A stretch of DNA of 16,925 nucleotides from Alphaproteobacteria bacterium. Its GTDB lineage: Bacteria; Pseudomonadota; Alphaproteobacteria; UBA8366. The DNA is taken from assembly GCA_029861675.1 (NCBI GenBank), contig JAOTYV010000075.1, positions 1 through 16,925 of the forward strand. Direction: 5' to 3'. Below, piece by piece: positions 6,561 to 13,937 of the stretch; position 1 is the first letter of the stretch; the number at the start of each line of letters is the position of its first letter. The position numbers and the translations under genes were made by a program. The notes beneath the pieces are model-generated. The model was not told the DNA's origin, made no database searches, and was given only the letters and a program-made list of their open reading frames with translations.

Positions 6561-7774
6561 CGCCACCCCGCCGGGAGGCCGCACAGACAAACCGCCCGAT
6601 GTTCGTCCTGACCCTGGCCATGCTGACGGCGCTGTCGGCGACCACGGTGGATATAAGTCTACCCGCCCAGCCGATGATCGCCGAAGCCTTTGGCGCCCGC
6701 GCGGAGGCGGGCGGCATCATCGTTTCCGCTTATTTCCTGGGGTATGGCCCCGGGCAGATCGTTTGGGGTCCGCTGGCCGATCGCTTCGGCCGTATGTTGC
6801 CGCTGATGATTGGACTGGCGGGGTTTGTCGTTGCCACACTCGCCTGTCTGATCGCCGACAGTCTCGAAACATTGGCGGCGTTTCGCCTCGTGCAGGGCGT
6901 CTTCGGCGGCAGCGCCCCGGTAATTGCGCGTGCTATCGCGCGCGACCAGGGCGGCGGTGCGCGCACCGCGCGGTTGCTTGCCACCATCGCGATAATCTTC
7001 GGCGCGGCGCCGCTGCTCGCGCCGCTGCTGGGGTCGGCAATTCTGTATTTCGCCGACTGGACGATGCAGTTTTGGTTTCTTGCCGCGCTCGGCCTGGTTC
7101 TCATGGCGGCGGCACCAGTGTTCGTTGGCCCGGCCGCCGGCAAGAGGCAGACCCACGTGTTCTCCGTCGGCGGTTACTGCTCGACCGTGACCGCACTTTT
7201 CCTGCAGCGTGATTTCCTCATCGGGTGCGGCGCAATTTCCAGCGCGATGTTCGGCTACGCCACCCTGCTGAGCGCCGGCGCGGCCATGGCGTCAACGCAA
7301 TACGGCATCGCACCGCGTGAATTCGGCCCGCTCTTTGCGGTTGCCGCGTCCGCGGTCATCTTCGGCGCCTGGTTCGGCGGCCGATTGATTCGCAGTCGAC
7401 CGCCGATCGCCGCGTTACGCATCGGCGCCTTGATATGTGCCCTTGCCGCGATGATTCTTTTGATATTTGCCTGGATCGAAGTGCCGCTCCTTGTCTTGTG
7501 GACCACGATATTTGCCTACGTGTTCGGATTCGGCATGATACTCCCGATGGCGAACGCAATCGCGCTTGAACCGGCCGGCAATTCCGCCGGGGTCGCGTCC
7601 TCGCTGCTTGGGGCGTTGTCGACGGCCGCCGGTGCCGTGAGTGCGGGGCTCGCCGCGAGTCCGGTGTTCGTGTCGGCCTATCAGGCGATCTGCCTGATTA
7701 TGGCGGTTGCCGGGATTTGCTGCTTCGCCATCGTGACCGCGGGCGTGAACGCTATCAAACGGGGAGACGCATGA
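6557..7774 (+). CDS. Major facilitator superfamily transporter, Bcr/CflA-like (drug/metabolite efflux)
   Basis: The 405-residue, strongly hydrophobic protein has about twelve predicted transmembrane helices starting near residue 14. The motif-A loop GPLADRFGR (71-79) and the segment FRLVQGVFGGSAPVIARAIARD (109-130, centred on R110 and G114) fit the DHA1/Bcr-CflA drug:proton antiporters. DISLPAQPMI (32-41) resembles the Bcr-type first-helix exit. These proteins usually export drugs or small metabolites by proton antiport across the inner membrane. The start is fixed by a 4-base ATGA overlap with the cyclodeaminase-family gene, and the stop overlaps the GMC gene in the same way. The coupling suggests it moves the substrate or product of the operon; direction and cargo are inferred only from family. 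Confidence 0.93.
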   Translation: MTPPRREAAQTNRPMFVLTLAMLTALSATTVDISLPAQPMIAEAFGARAEAGGIIVSAYFLGYGPGQIVWGPLADRFGRMLPLMIGLAGFVVATLACLIADSLETLAAFRLVQGVFGGSAPVIARAIARDQGGGARTARLLATIAIIFGAAPLLAPLLGSAILYFADWTMQFWFLAALGLVLMAAAPVFVGPAAGKRQTHVFSVGGYCSTVTALFLQRDFLIGCGAISSAMFGYATLLSAGAAMASTQYGIAPREFGPLFAVAASAVIFGAWFGGRLIRSRPPIAALRIGALICALAAMILLIFAWIEVPLLVLWTTIFAYVFGFGMILPMANAIALEPAGNSAGVASSLLGALSTAAGAVSAGLAASPVFVSAYQAICLIMAVAGICCFAIVTAGVNAIKRGDA

Positions 7775-9477
7775 TCTACGACTATCTGATTGTCGGGGGC
7801 GGATCGGCGGGGTCCGTGCTGGCGAACCGGCTGTCCGCGCGCAGTTCGAACACGGTGCTGCTGTGCGAAGCCGGGCAGGACACGCCGCACGGCAAGGTTC
7901 CGAAGGAGATTCTCGACAGCTATCCCGGCGTCGCTTATTTCGACAATCGCTTCCACTGGACCGACCTCAAGGTCACCACGCGCGCGATTTCGCACAACGA
8001 TCCCGAAGAAGACCGGCCGCCGCTGCGCAAATACGAGCAGGCCCGGGTGCTGGGCGGCGGCTCGTCGATCAACGGCCAGCTCGCCAACCGGGGCGCACCG
8101 ACAGATTACGCGGACTGGGAGGCGCGCGGCGCCAAGGGGTGGAACTGGGAATCGGTGCTGCCCTACTTCAAGAAAGTCGAGCGCGACATGGATTTCGAGG
8201 GTCCGCTGCACGGCAATGCCGGCCGTATCCCGGTCCGCCGCATCATGCCGGACCTGTGGAACGGGCATGCGACGGCGGTGGGCGAAACCTTCAAGCAGGC
8301 CGGTTACGAATACCTGCCCGACCAGAACGGCGAATTCAGGGACGGCTATTTTCCGATCACCATCTCAAACGCCTATGAAAATCGCGTATCGGCGGCGATC
8401 GGCTACCTCGATCCGGGCACGCGGCTGCGTGAAAACCTGACCATTTCGACGGAGACCCGCGTCAAGGAGCTGCTGTTCGACGGCGCGCGCTGTGTCGGCG
8501 TCACCGCAATGGTGCAGGGCAAGGAGACCGAATTCCGAGCCAATGAGGTCATCCTTTCATCCGGCGCGATTCATTCGCCGGCCCACCTTCTGCGCGCGGG
8601 CATCGGCCCGGCGATGCAGCTCCGCGACCTCGGGATCGAGGTGCGGGCCAACCTCGCCGGAGTCGGCCGGCGGCTGATGGATCATCCTTCGGTCGCGGTT
8701 GCCTCCTATCTCCGGCCGGAAGCGCGGCTCAACGAATACACGCGCCGGCATCTGCTGGTCGGGTTGCGCTATTCGTCCGGGATCGGCGATGCGCCCGATG
8801 GCGACATGTTCGTCGCCGCGGTCAGCAAATCCGCCTGGCATGCGGTCGGCGAGCAGATCGCCTCGATGCTGATTTTCGTCAACAAGACCTATTCCGAGGA
8901 CGGGCAGGTACGGCTCGCCACCCGCGACTGGCAGGACGAACCGATGGTCGATTTCAACCTGCTGTCGGATCGGCGCGATCTCGACCGCCTGGTGCACGGG
9001 TTCCGGCACATGGTGGCGTTGCACGGCATGGCGGCGTTGCAGGCGGTCACCGCGGATCCATTCCCCGCGAGTTATACCGACAAGGTCCGGGCCATCGGCG
9101 TGGTCAACAACAAGAACCGCTTGCTGACCGGCTTCATGGCGAAACTGCTCGACGGTCCCGCCGTGCTGCGCCGCTATTTGATCGAGAACTTCATCGTCGA
9201 AGGCGCGAACCTGGACGATTTGATGCAGGACGACGATCAATTGGAAGGTTTCGTGCGCGAGGCCGCGATCGGCGTCTGGCATGCGTCGTGCACCTGCCGG
9301 ATGGGCGCGGATGACGACCCGATGGCGGTTACGAATACGGAGGGAAAGGTCCGCGAGGTGCAGGGATTGCGGGTTGTCGATGCCTCGATCTTCCCGGTTG
9401 TGCCCTGCGCCAACACCAATTTCCCGACCCTGATGACCGCGGAAAAGATCGCCGACGCGATCCTTGACGGCCGATAG
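7771..9477 (+). CDS. GMC-family FAD oxidoreductase (choline-dehydrogenase-like alcohol dehydrogenase)
   Basis: The 568-residue flavoprotein has all the glucose-methanol-choline landmarks. These are the N-terminal dinucleotide motif VGGGSAGSVLANRLS (8-22) with EAG (33-35), the flavin loop RVLGGGSSINGQ (92-103), signature 2 GAIHSPAHLLRAGIG (265-279), the catalytic His504 in WHASCTCRMG, and the C-terminal NTNFPTLMTAEK (548-559) carrying the second active-site residue as Asn. Members oxidise primary or secondary alcohols, sometimes in two steps to an acid. The ATG at 7771 overlaps the transporter stop (ATGA) and has GGGGAG five bases upstream, so the longer frame starting at 7717 is rejected. No twin-arginine or Sec signal is seen, so it should be cytoplasmic. 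Its placement before a CoA-transferase suits an alcohol-to-acid-to-CoA-ester route (inference). Confidence 0.94.
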   Translation: MIYDYLIVGGGSAGSVLANRLSARSSNTVLLCEAGQDTPHGKVPKEILDSYPGVAYFDNRFHWTDLKVTTRAISHNDPEEDRPPLRKYEQARVLGGGSSINGQLANRGAPTDYADWEARGAKGWNWESVLPYFKKVERDMDFEGPLHGNAGRIPVRRIMPDLWNGHATAVGETFKQAGYEYLPDQNGEFRDGYFPITISNAYENRVSAAIGYLDPGTRLRENLTISTETRVKELLFDGARCVGVTAMVQGKETEFRANEVILSSGAIHSPAHLLRAGIGPAMQLRDLGIEVRANLAGVGRRLMDHPSVAVASYLRPEARLNEYTRRHLLVGLRYSSGIGDAPDGDMFVAAVSKSAWHAVGEQIASMLIFVNKTYSEDGQVRLATRDWQDEPMVDFNLLSDRRDLDRLVHGFRHMVALHGMAALQAVTADPFPASYTDKVRAIGVVNNKNRLLTGFMAKLLDGPAVLRRYLIENFIVEGANLDDLMQDDDQLEGFVREAAIGVWHASCTCRMGADDDPMAVTNTEGKVREVQGLRVVDASIFPVVPCANTNFPTLMTAEKIADAILDGR

Positions 9478-9546
9478 GCGGAGCCGCCTGGGAATCCCTG
9501 TTCCCGCGGAATTTTGTTCCCCGGCACAAAGTTGATAATTTGGAGG

Positions 9547-9570
9547 TCAGGGAGTTCAGGGAGGCAGGGA
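9547..9570 (+). promoter_or_regulatory. Triple purine-rich repeat before the CoA-transferase GTG start
   Basis: TCAGGGAGT (9547-9555), TCAGGGAGG (9556-9564) and CAGGGA (9565-9570) are consecutive near-copies ending one base before the GTG at 9572. The middle copy supplies a GGGAGG Shine-Dalgarno with good spacing. The repeats may be alternative ribosome docking sites or a slippage-prone translation-tuning element. This gap (9478-9571) also has a weak GGGAA/TTCCC stem (9490-9505) without a T-tract. Confidence 0.45.
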
Positions 9571-9571
9571 C

Positions 9572-10801
9572 GTGCAACCGCTTAACGATATCCGCGTACT
9601 GGCGGTCACGGTGTTTCTCGCCGGGCCGTTTCTCAGCATGACGCTGGCCCGGTTCGGCGCCGAGGTGATCAAGGTCGAGGTTCCGGGTCTCGGCGATTCG
9701 ATGCGCGGCATCGGGCCGTTCGCCGGTCCCGAAGGCGTGCATCCGACGCCGCAGACCGACCAGGACGTCGCCACGCGGTTCATGAAACGGACCCAGGGCG
9801 TCAAGAGCATCACGCTCAACCTGAAGGACCCGGAGGGCGTGCGCTTGTTTCTCGAGCTGGCGAAGCAGTCGGACGTGGTGATCGAAAACCTGTCGCCCGG
9901 CTCGATGAAGCGGCTCGGCCTGGACTATGAAGCAGTCGCAGCGGTCAATCCCGGCATCGTCTACTGCTCGATTTCCGGTTACGGGCAGACCGGCCCCTAT
10001 GCCACCAACCCGGCGCATGATCATCAGATCCAGGCGATGGGCGGCATGATGGATATCAACGGCGATCCGGACGGCCCGCCGACGCGGGTGGGCGTTTTCG
10101 TCAGCGATCTGGTGACGCCGCTGTACTCGGCCTATTCGATCCTGGCGGCGTTGCGCCACAAGGAGAAGACCGGCGAGGGGCAATATCTCGATGCCTCGAT
10201 GATGGATACGCTGGCGACCCTGATGTTCATGGAGCCGTTGGAGGAGGCGCTGGCGGAAGGGCAGCCGATCCGGGCCGGCAACAACAGCCGGACCAACCCG
10301 ACCGGCCTCTATCGGGTGAAGGATGCGGACGTCATCATCACGGTGACCAATGACGATCGCTGGGAGAAACTATGCCAGGGTATGGACGCGCCCGAGTTGC
10401 TCGCCGATGCGCGCTTTACCACCGTGCCGAGCCGGGCGGAAAACCTCGAGGCGTTGCGGCAGGAAATTCAAGAGCGCCTGGGGAAAATGACCTGCGACGA
10501 GGCCGTCTCTCGCCTGGAAGCCGCCGATGTGCCGATCGCGCCGGTGCGGACGCTGGGCGAAGTCCTGCACGACGATCACTTCTATCAACGCGGCACATTG
10601 CAGCCGATGCGTCACTTTGCGAGCGACGAGCCGGCCGGCAACAACGTCGTCGTCGGCTTCCCCATCACGTTTTCGGGCAAGGCGCTGCCCAACCTGCCGG
10701 GCGCGCCGACGCTCGGCATGCATAATGAAGACGTGCTGGGCCGGCTCCTCGATTTGGGTGCGGACCAATTGCGCGACCTGAAGGACCGGGGAGTGATTTA
10801 G
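9572..10801 (+). CDS. Class III CoA-transferase (CaiB/BaiF family)
   Basis: The 409-residue protein fits the family that moves CoA from a donor thioester to a carboxylic acid, as in formyl-CoA transferase, CaiB and alpha-methylacyl-CoA racemase. Visible marks are the N-terminal Rossmann segment with GAEVIKVE (29-36), NLKDPEGV (83-90), ENLSPGSMKRLGLDY (105-119), YCSISGYGQTGPY (131-143), the likely catalytic Asp179 in GVFVSDLVTPLYSAYSIL, and GEGQYLDASMMDTL (201-214). It starts at GTG 9572 with GGGAGG upstream; no nearby ATG fits the family start. It lies 94 bp after the GMC gene, with no clear promoter or terminator between, so it is taken as the last operon gene. An acid formed by GMC oxidation or dioxygenase action is a plausible acceptor, but this is inference. 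Confidence 0.93.
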   Translation: MQPLNDIRVLAVTVFLAGPFLSMTLARFGAEVIKVEVPGLGDSMRGIGPFAGPEGVHPTPQTDQDVATRFMKRTQGVKSITLNLKDPEGVRLFLELAKQSDVVIENLSPGSMKRLGLDYEAVAAVNPGIVYCSISGYGQTGPYATNPAHDHQIQAMGGMMDINGDPDGPPTRVGVFVSDLVTPLYSAYSILAALRHKEKTGEGQYLDASMMDTLATLMFMEPLEEALAEGQPIRAGNNSRTNPTGLYRVKDADVIITVTNDDRWEKLCQGMDAPELLADARFTTVPSRAENLEALRQEIQERLGKMTCDEAVSRLEAADVPIAPVRTLGEVLHDDHFYQRGTLQPMRHFASDEPAGNNVVVGFPITFSGKALPNLPGAPTLGMHNEDVLGRLLDLGADQLRDLKDRGVI

Positions 10802-10813
10802 AGTAAATCCCGA

Positions 10814-10832
10814 GCGAACCGAAAGGGTTCGC
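10814..10832 (+). terminator. Stem-loop after the CoA-transferase (terminator-like, no T-tract)
   Basis: GCGAACC (10814-10820), loop GAAAG, GGTTCGC (10826-10832) form a perfect 7-bp stem 12 bases past the TAG stop. A U-run is missing, so it may protect the 3' end or help pausing rather than act as a full intrinsic terminator. Confidence 0.4.
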
Positions 10833-10869
10833 GACGACGTATTTGCGTACAAACAAAGCGATGCGCACG

Positions 10870-10896
10870 CTCATCCTTCGTCAGGCTCAGGATGAG
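10870..10896. repeat. REP-like inverted repeat, copy 1
   Basis: Perfect 8-bp arms CTCATCCT (10870-10877) and AGGATGAG (10889-10896) enclose the loop TCGTCAGGCTC. From memory, this resembles the CTTCGACAGGCTCAG-type palindromic repeats found between genes in many Alphaproteobacteria. It lies between convergent genes, where such elements often mark transcript ends. Confidence 0.6.
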
Positions 10897-10911
10897 GTAG
10901 GTGTATGAATT

Positions 10912-10954
10912 AGCACAGCCTCACGCTGAGCTTGTCGAAGTGTGCGGCTGTGCT
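10912..10954. repeat. REP-like inverted repeat, copy 2 (opposite orientation)
   Basis: Outer arms AGCACAGCC (10912-10920) and GGCTGTGCT (10946-10954) pair perfectly. After a one-base mismatch, CACGCT (10922-10927) pairs with 10939-10944 (one G-U), leaving the loop GAGCTTGTCGA. The loop's reverse complement TCGACAAGCTC matches the copy-1 loop TCGTCAGGCTC at 9 of 11 bases, so the two are inverted copies of one family. The resulting long stem would form in transcripts from either side. Confidence 0.6.
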
Positions 10955-10965
10955 TTGGCGCTTTG

Positions 10966-10987
10966 CCAACAGCGAGTTGGATTTTTT
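10966..10987 (+). terminator. Short hairpin with T6 tract, plus-strand terminator candidate
   Basis: CCAAC (10966-10970), loop AGCGA, GTTGG (10976-10980), then A and six Ts (10982-10987). The layout is that of an intrinsic terminator for plus-strand transcripts leaving the CoA-transferase operon. The stem is only 5 bp and lies about 165 bases past the last stop, so efficiency is uncertain. It ends against the stop of the convergent dehydrogenase gene. Confidence 0.5.
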
Positions 10988-10988
10988 A

Positions 10989-12047
10989 TCACCCCTCGAT
11001 CCGCTTCGCCACGGCATCGCCGAACGCGTCGGTGCCGAGCGGACCGCCGAGATCCGGGGTGCGACCGTCATCGTCGGTCATCTGCGTGTCGATCGCGGAA
11101 TCGATCCGCTTCGCCGCTTCCTGCAATTCGGGCCGCTCATGGCGCCGGCCGAGCCAGTCGAGCAGCATGCCGCAGGACAGGATCATCGCGGTCGGGTTGG
11201 CGATGTTCTGGCCGCTGATGTCCGGCGCGGAGCCGTGCGCGGCTTGCGCGATGCAGCGGTTGGCGCCCGCATTGATCGACGGGCCGAGCCCGAGCCCGCC
11301 GGAGAGTTCGGCCGCGAGATCGGAAATGATGTCGCCATACATGTTGGTGGTGACGACCACGTCGAAATATTCGGGCTTGCGCACCAGCAGCGCGGCCATG
11401 GCGTCGATGAAGTATTCATCGACCTCCAGCTTGTAGCCGGACGCGACGTCTTTCACCGTGTCGACGAACAGCCCGTCGGTGACTTTCAGCACGTTGCCCT
11501 TATGGACGATGGAGAGCCGTCCGCGCCGCTCCACGGCGAGCTGGCAGGCCGCTTCCGCGATGCGGGCCGAGCTTTGCCGCGTGATCTTGCGCATCGAGAT
11601 GGCGAGATCCGGCGTCGGCATGAATTCGCCCGATCCCTGGAACATGTTCCGGTCGGCGTAGAAGCCTTCCGTGTTCTCGCGCGCGATCACCAGATCCATT
11701 TCCTTTACATGCGCGGGCACGCCCGGGCGCAGCCGGGACGGCCGCATATTGGCGTACAGGTCGAGTTCCTTGCGCGAGTAGCCGGACGGGTTGATGCCGC
11801 CCTCCGCCGGCGCGGGATAGACCGCCGTATGACAAGGCCCGAGGATAATACCGTCGCACTCCAACATCATGGCCTTGGTTTCGTCGGGAATCGTGGTGCC
11901 GTGCGAGTCCAAAGCGGCGAGACCGACCGGCGCCTCGATCAGTTCGAGGCCGAGATTGAACCGCCGGCTGGCCGCGCGCACCACGGATTCCGCGGCGGCG
12001 ACGATTTCCGGTCCGATGCCATCGCCCTGGAGCAGGAGAATTTTCAT
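10989..12047 (-). CDS. Isocitrate/isopropylmalate dehydrogenase-family enzyme (NAD-type beta-decarboxylating)
   Basis: The 352-residue protein is a beta-decarboxylating dehydrogenase: it oxidises a 2-hydroxyacid with a neighbouring carboxylate and releases CO2. Landmarks are the N-terminal GDGIGPEI (8-15), ANMRPSRLRPG (99-109) and ARENTEGFY (122-130) for substrate contact, Lys183 in VHKGN, the metal-site signature NMYGDIISD (235-243) followed by LSGGLGLGPS, and the NAD-type loop HGSAPDISGQNIANP (271-285). The ATG at 12047 has a GAGAG-rich ribosome site 7 bases upstream. Whether the substrate is 3-isopropylmalate, isocitrate, tartrate/malate or another acid cannot be read; GPCHTAVYP in place of the usual LeuB segment, and no leuC or leuD nearby, argue against leucine biosynthesis. 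It is last in a minus-strand unit, 54 bp after tam. Confidence 0.93.
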   Translation of the reverse strand: MKILLLQGDGIGPEIVAAAESVVRAASRRFNLGLELIEAPVGLAALDSHGTTIPDETKAMMLECDGIILGPCHTAVYPAPAEGGINPSGYSRKELDLYANMRPSRLRPGVPAHVKEMDLVIARENTEGFYADRNMFQGSGEFMPTPDLAISMRKITRQSSARIAEAACQLAVERRGRLSIVHKGNVLKVTDGLFVDTVKDVASGYKLEVDEYFIDAMAALLVRKPEYFDVVVTTNMYGDIISDLAAELSGGLGLGPSINAGANRCIAQAAHGSAPDISGQNIANPTAMILSCGMLLDWLGRRHERPELQEAAKRIDSAIDTQMTDDDGRTPDLGGPLGTDAFGDAVAKRIEG

Positions 12048-12101
12048 GTTAAGGCTCTCTTCTTGTTGAAATGTCTCGGAGGGTCGTCGGCCAAATCCCG
12101 T

Positions 12102-12866
12102 TTAGCGGATGGCGACGATAAACAGCCGGCGGAAGGGGAATAACGTAACGCCGTCCTCGCGGCGTGGATATGCGTCGACGATCCGGGCCCGGTAGGCGGC
12201 CTCGAATTCGCTGCGCAGCGGTTCGTCCAGCGCATCGAGGAAGCGCCGCAGCCAGGTGCCCTTGGTGAATTCCGCCACCGGGTTTTCGCCGGTCAGCGCC
12301 TGCAGATATTCCACGGTCCAGATATCGATCTCCGCGGTCACCGGCGACAGGATGTCGTAGTAATCCGCCATCGGCGCGGTTGGCGGATCGACGATCAGCG
12401 GCTCCAGCGTGGGGCGCCAGGGACCGTCCAGCGCCACGTCATACATCAGTTGATGCGAGGGTGCGGTAAAATTGGCCGGCATCTGAATGGCGAGGCAACC
12501 GCCCTTGGTGAGATGGCCGGCGAGTTTCGGAAAGAGCCCCGGGTGGCCATCGAGCCAATGCAGCGCCGCGTTCGAATAGAGGAGGTCGACCGGGGCGCCG
12601 GGCGCCCAGACGCCGATATCGGCCTCGATCCAGGTTGCGTCCGGCAGGTCGGCGCGCGCGCGGTCCAGCATGTCCGGCGATCCGTCGACGCCGACGAGGT
12701 CGGCGTCGGGCCAGCGCCGGCGCATTGCCCGGGTCGCGCTGCCGGTACCGCAGCCGAGATCGACCACATGTTGCGGTGCGTCCAGTGGAACCCGCGTCAG
12801 CAATTCGAGCGCCGGGCGTTGCCGGTGATCGGCGAAGGCGAGGTATTGCGTGGGATCCCAGCTCAT
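12102..12866 (-). CDS. tam: Trans-aconitate 2-methyltransferase
   Basis: The 254-residue class I SAM methyltransferase closely follows E. coli Tam from end to end (about 252 residues). Shared stretches include the opening SWDPTQYLAF, RPALELLTRVPL, motif I VVDLGCGTGSAT (about 34-45), the acidic GVDGSPDML (58-66), IEADIGVW, SNAALHWL, AIQMPANF, YYDILS, EVDIW-like EIDIW, and the closing FPFRRLFIVA. Tam methyl-esterifies trans-aconitate, an inhibitory by-product formed from cis-aconitate, in the cytoplasm. The start at 12866 lies 6 bp after the LLM oxidoreductase stop, so the two are probably co-translated; its ribosome site is weak and inside the upstream gene. The downstream decarboxylating dehydrogenase also handles tricarboxylate-like acids as a family, a possible metabolic link. 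Confidence 0.93.
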   Translation of the reverse strand: MSWDPTQYLAFADHRQRPALELLTRVPLDAPQHVVDLGCGTGSATRAMRRRWPDADLVGVDGSPDMLDRARADLPDATWIEADIGVWAPGAPVDLLYSNAALHWLDGHPGLFPKLAGHLTKGGCLAIQMPANFTAPSHQLMYDVALDGPWRPTLEPLIVDPPTAPMADYYDILSPVTAEIDIWTVEYLQALTGENPVAEFTKGTWLRRFLDALDEPLRSEFEAAYRARIVDAYPRREDGVTLFPFRRLFIVAIR

Positions 12867-12872
12867 CGCGCG

Positions 12873-13910
12873 TTATTCCGCGGCCGCGTTGCCGGGCTCC
12901 AGCGCGAGCGCCTCGGCCAGAAGCTCGTAGGATCGCTTGCGGGCGTTGAAATCAAAGACATTGGTGATGACGACGATCTCATCGACGCTATAGCGTTCCG
13001 CGAGGTCGAGCAGGGTCGATTTCACCTGGTCGGGATCGCCGAGCACGGTGCGTTCCCGATTATAACGGATGCGCTCTTTCTCGGCGTCGGAATAATCCTT
13101 GGCCAGCGCCTCTTCGACCGAGGGCATCGGCCCGTGATAGCCCTGATCGGCGCGCAGCCGCTGTAGATCGCGGGTCGCGGTGATCCGTTCGGCCTCTTCC
13201 TCGGTGTCGGCGCACACCACGAAGACGCCGATATTGGCCGTCGGCGCCTCGACGCCGCGGGACGGCTCGAACTTTTCGAAATAGGACCGCATGACCGTTT
13301 CGCCGCCGACCGGGTTGATGAAATGGGCGAAGGAAAAGGCGAGCCCGAAATGCGCCGCATAGGCGCCGCTGTAGTCGCTTGATCCCAGCAGCCAGATCGG
13401 CGGCGCGGCGGCGGTCGTGGGTGTGGCGCGCACTTTGGCGAAGGGGTGATCGACCGGCAGCAGATCGTGCAGGAAGGCGTCCAGATCCTGGATCATATTT
13501 GGAAAATACTCTGCGCCCACCGGTGAGCCGTAGGCCAGTGCGCGCGATGTCGGAAAGTCGCTGCCGGGCGCACGACCGATGCCGAGATCGATCCGGCCGG
13601 GATAGAGGGTTTCCAGGACTCGAAAGGTCTCGGCCACCTTGTAGGGACTGTAATGCGGCAGCATCACGCCGCCGGTACCGACGCGGATTTCCGAGGTTTC
13701 CGCCGCCACGCGGGTCACCATGATTTCGGGCGAGGGGCCTGCGAGCCCGTCGCTGCTGTGATGTTCGGCCAGCCAGTACCGATGATATCCCAGCTTCTCG
13801 ACAAACTGAGCGAGCTGGATGGTCTCGTGCAACGCGTCGGACGGCGTGCCGCCGGCGCGGATCGGCGACTGGTCGAGCACGCTCAAGCGCAATTTACCCG
13901 TTTGGCCCAT
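12873..13910 (-). CDS. LLM-class (luciferase-like) flavin-dependent oxidoreductase, YhbW/MsnO8-like
   Basis: The 345-residue protein has a bacterial-luciferase-like TIM barrel. Strong family marks are LSVLDQSPI (9-17), GYHRYWLAEHHSSDGLAGPSP (41-61, key residues H43, E49, H50, H51), GTGGVMLPHYSP (78-89), LYPGRIDLGIGRAPGSD (102-118), and a WLLGSSDYSG segment. It follows E. coli YhbW closely by eye. Members use reduced FMN from a partner reductase to oxygenate small organics; YhbW itself has no settled substrate. The ATG at 13910 (MGQTGKLRLS) is preferred to the ORF start at 13997 because similarity begins there and GAAAG precedes it. It opens a minus-strand unit with tam and the dehydrogenase. 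Its start is 27 bp from a divergent DUF3572 gene, so their control regions must overlap coding sequence. Confidence 0.92.
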   Translation of the reverse strand: MGQTGKLRLSVLDQSPIRAGGTPSDALHETIQLAQFVEKLGYHRYWLAEHHSSDGLAGPSPEIMVTRVAAETSEIRVGTGGVMLPHYSPYKVAETFRVLETLYPGRIDLGIGRAPGSDFPTSRALAYGSPVGAEYFPNMIQDLDAFLHDLLPVDHPFAKVRATPTTAAAPPIWLLGSSDYSGAYAAHFGLAFSFAHFINPVGGETVMRSYFEKFEPSRGVEAPTANIGVFVVCADTEEEAERITATRDLQRLRADQGYHGPMPSVEEALAKDYSDAEKERIRYNRERTVLGDPDQVKSTLLDLAERYSVDEIVVITNVFDFNARKRSYELLAEALALEPGNAAAE

Positions 13911-13937
13911 GGATGACTTTCGTTTGGGTTGGTGGCA

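Noticed and set aside
4395..6590. Long minus-strand open frame of 731 codons antisense to the dioxygenase and cyclodeaminase genes
   Set aside because: It is rich in Arg, His and Gly with no family motif and no ribosome site. It lies exactly opposite two strongly supported genes, so it is a high-GC shadow frame.
10869..10954. CRISPR-like or IS-end interpretation of the inverted repeats
   Set aside because: There are only two copies, in opposite orientation, with no spacer array, transposase or target-site duplication. A REP-like pair fits better.
10989..12047. Naming the dehydrogenase leuB
   Set aside because: No leucine genes accompany it. Several substrate specificities share the visible motifs, so only the family is claimed.
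10932..12143. Plus-strand 403-codon frame across the convergent gap and the decarboxylating dehydrogenase
   Set aside because: It would run through the REP-like repeats and antisense to a clearly conserved enzyme, and its composition is typical of shadow frames.
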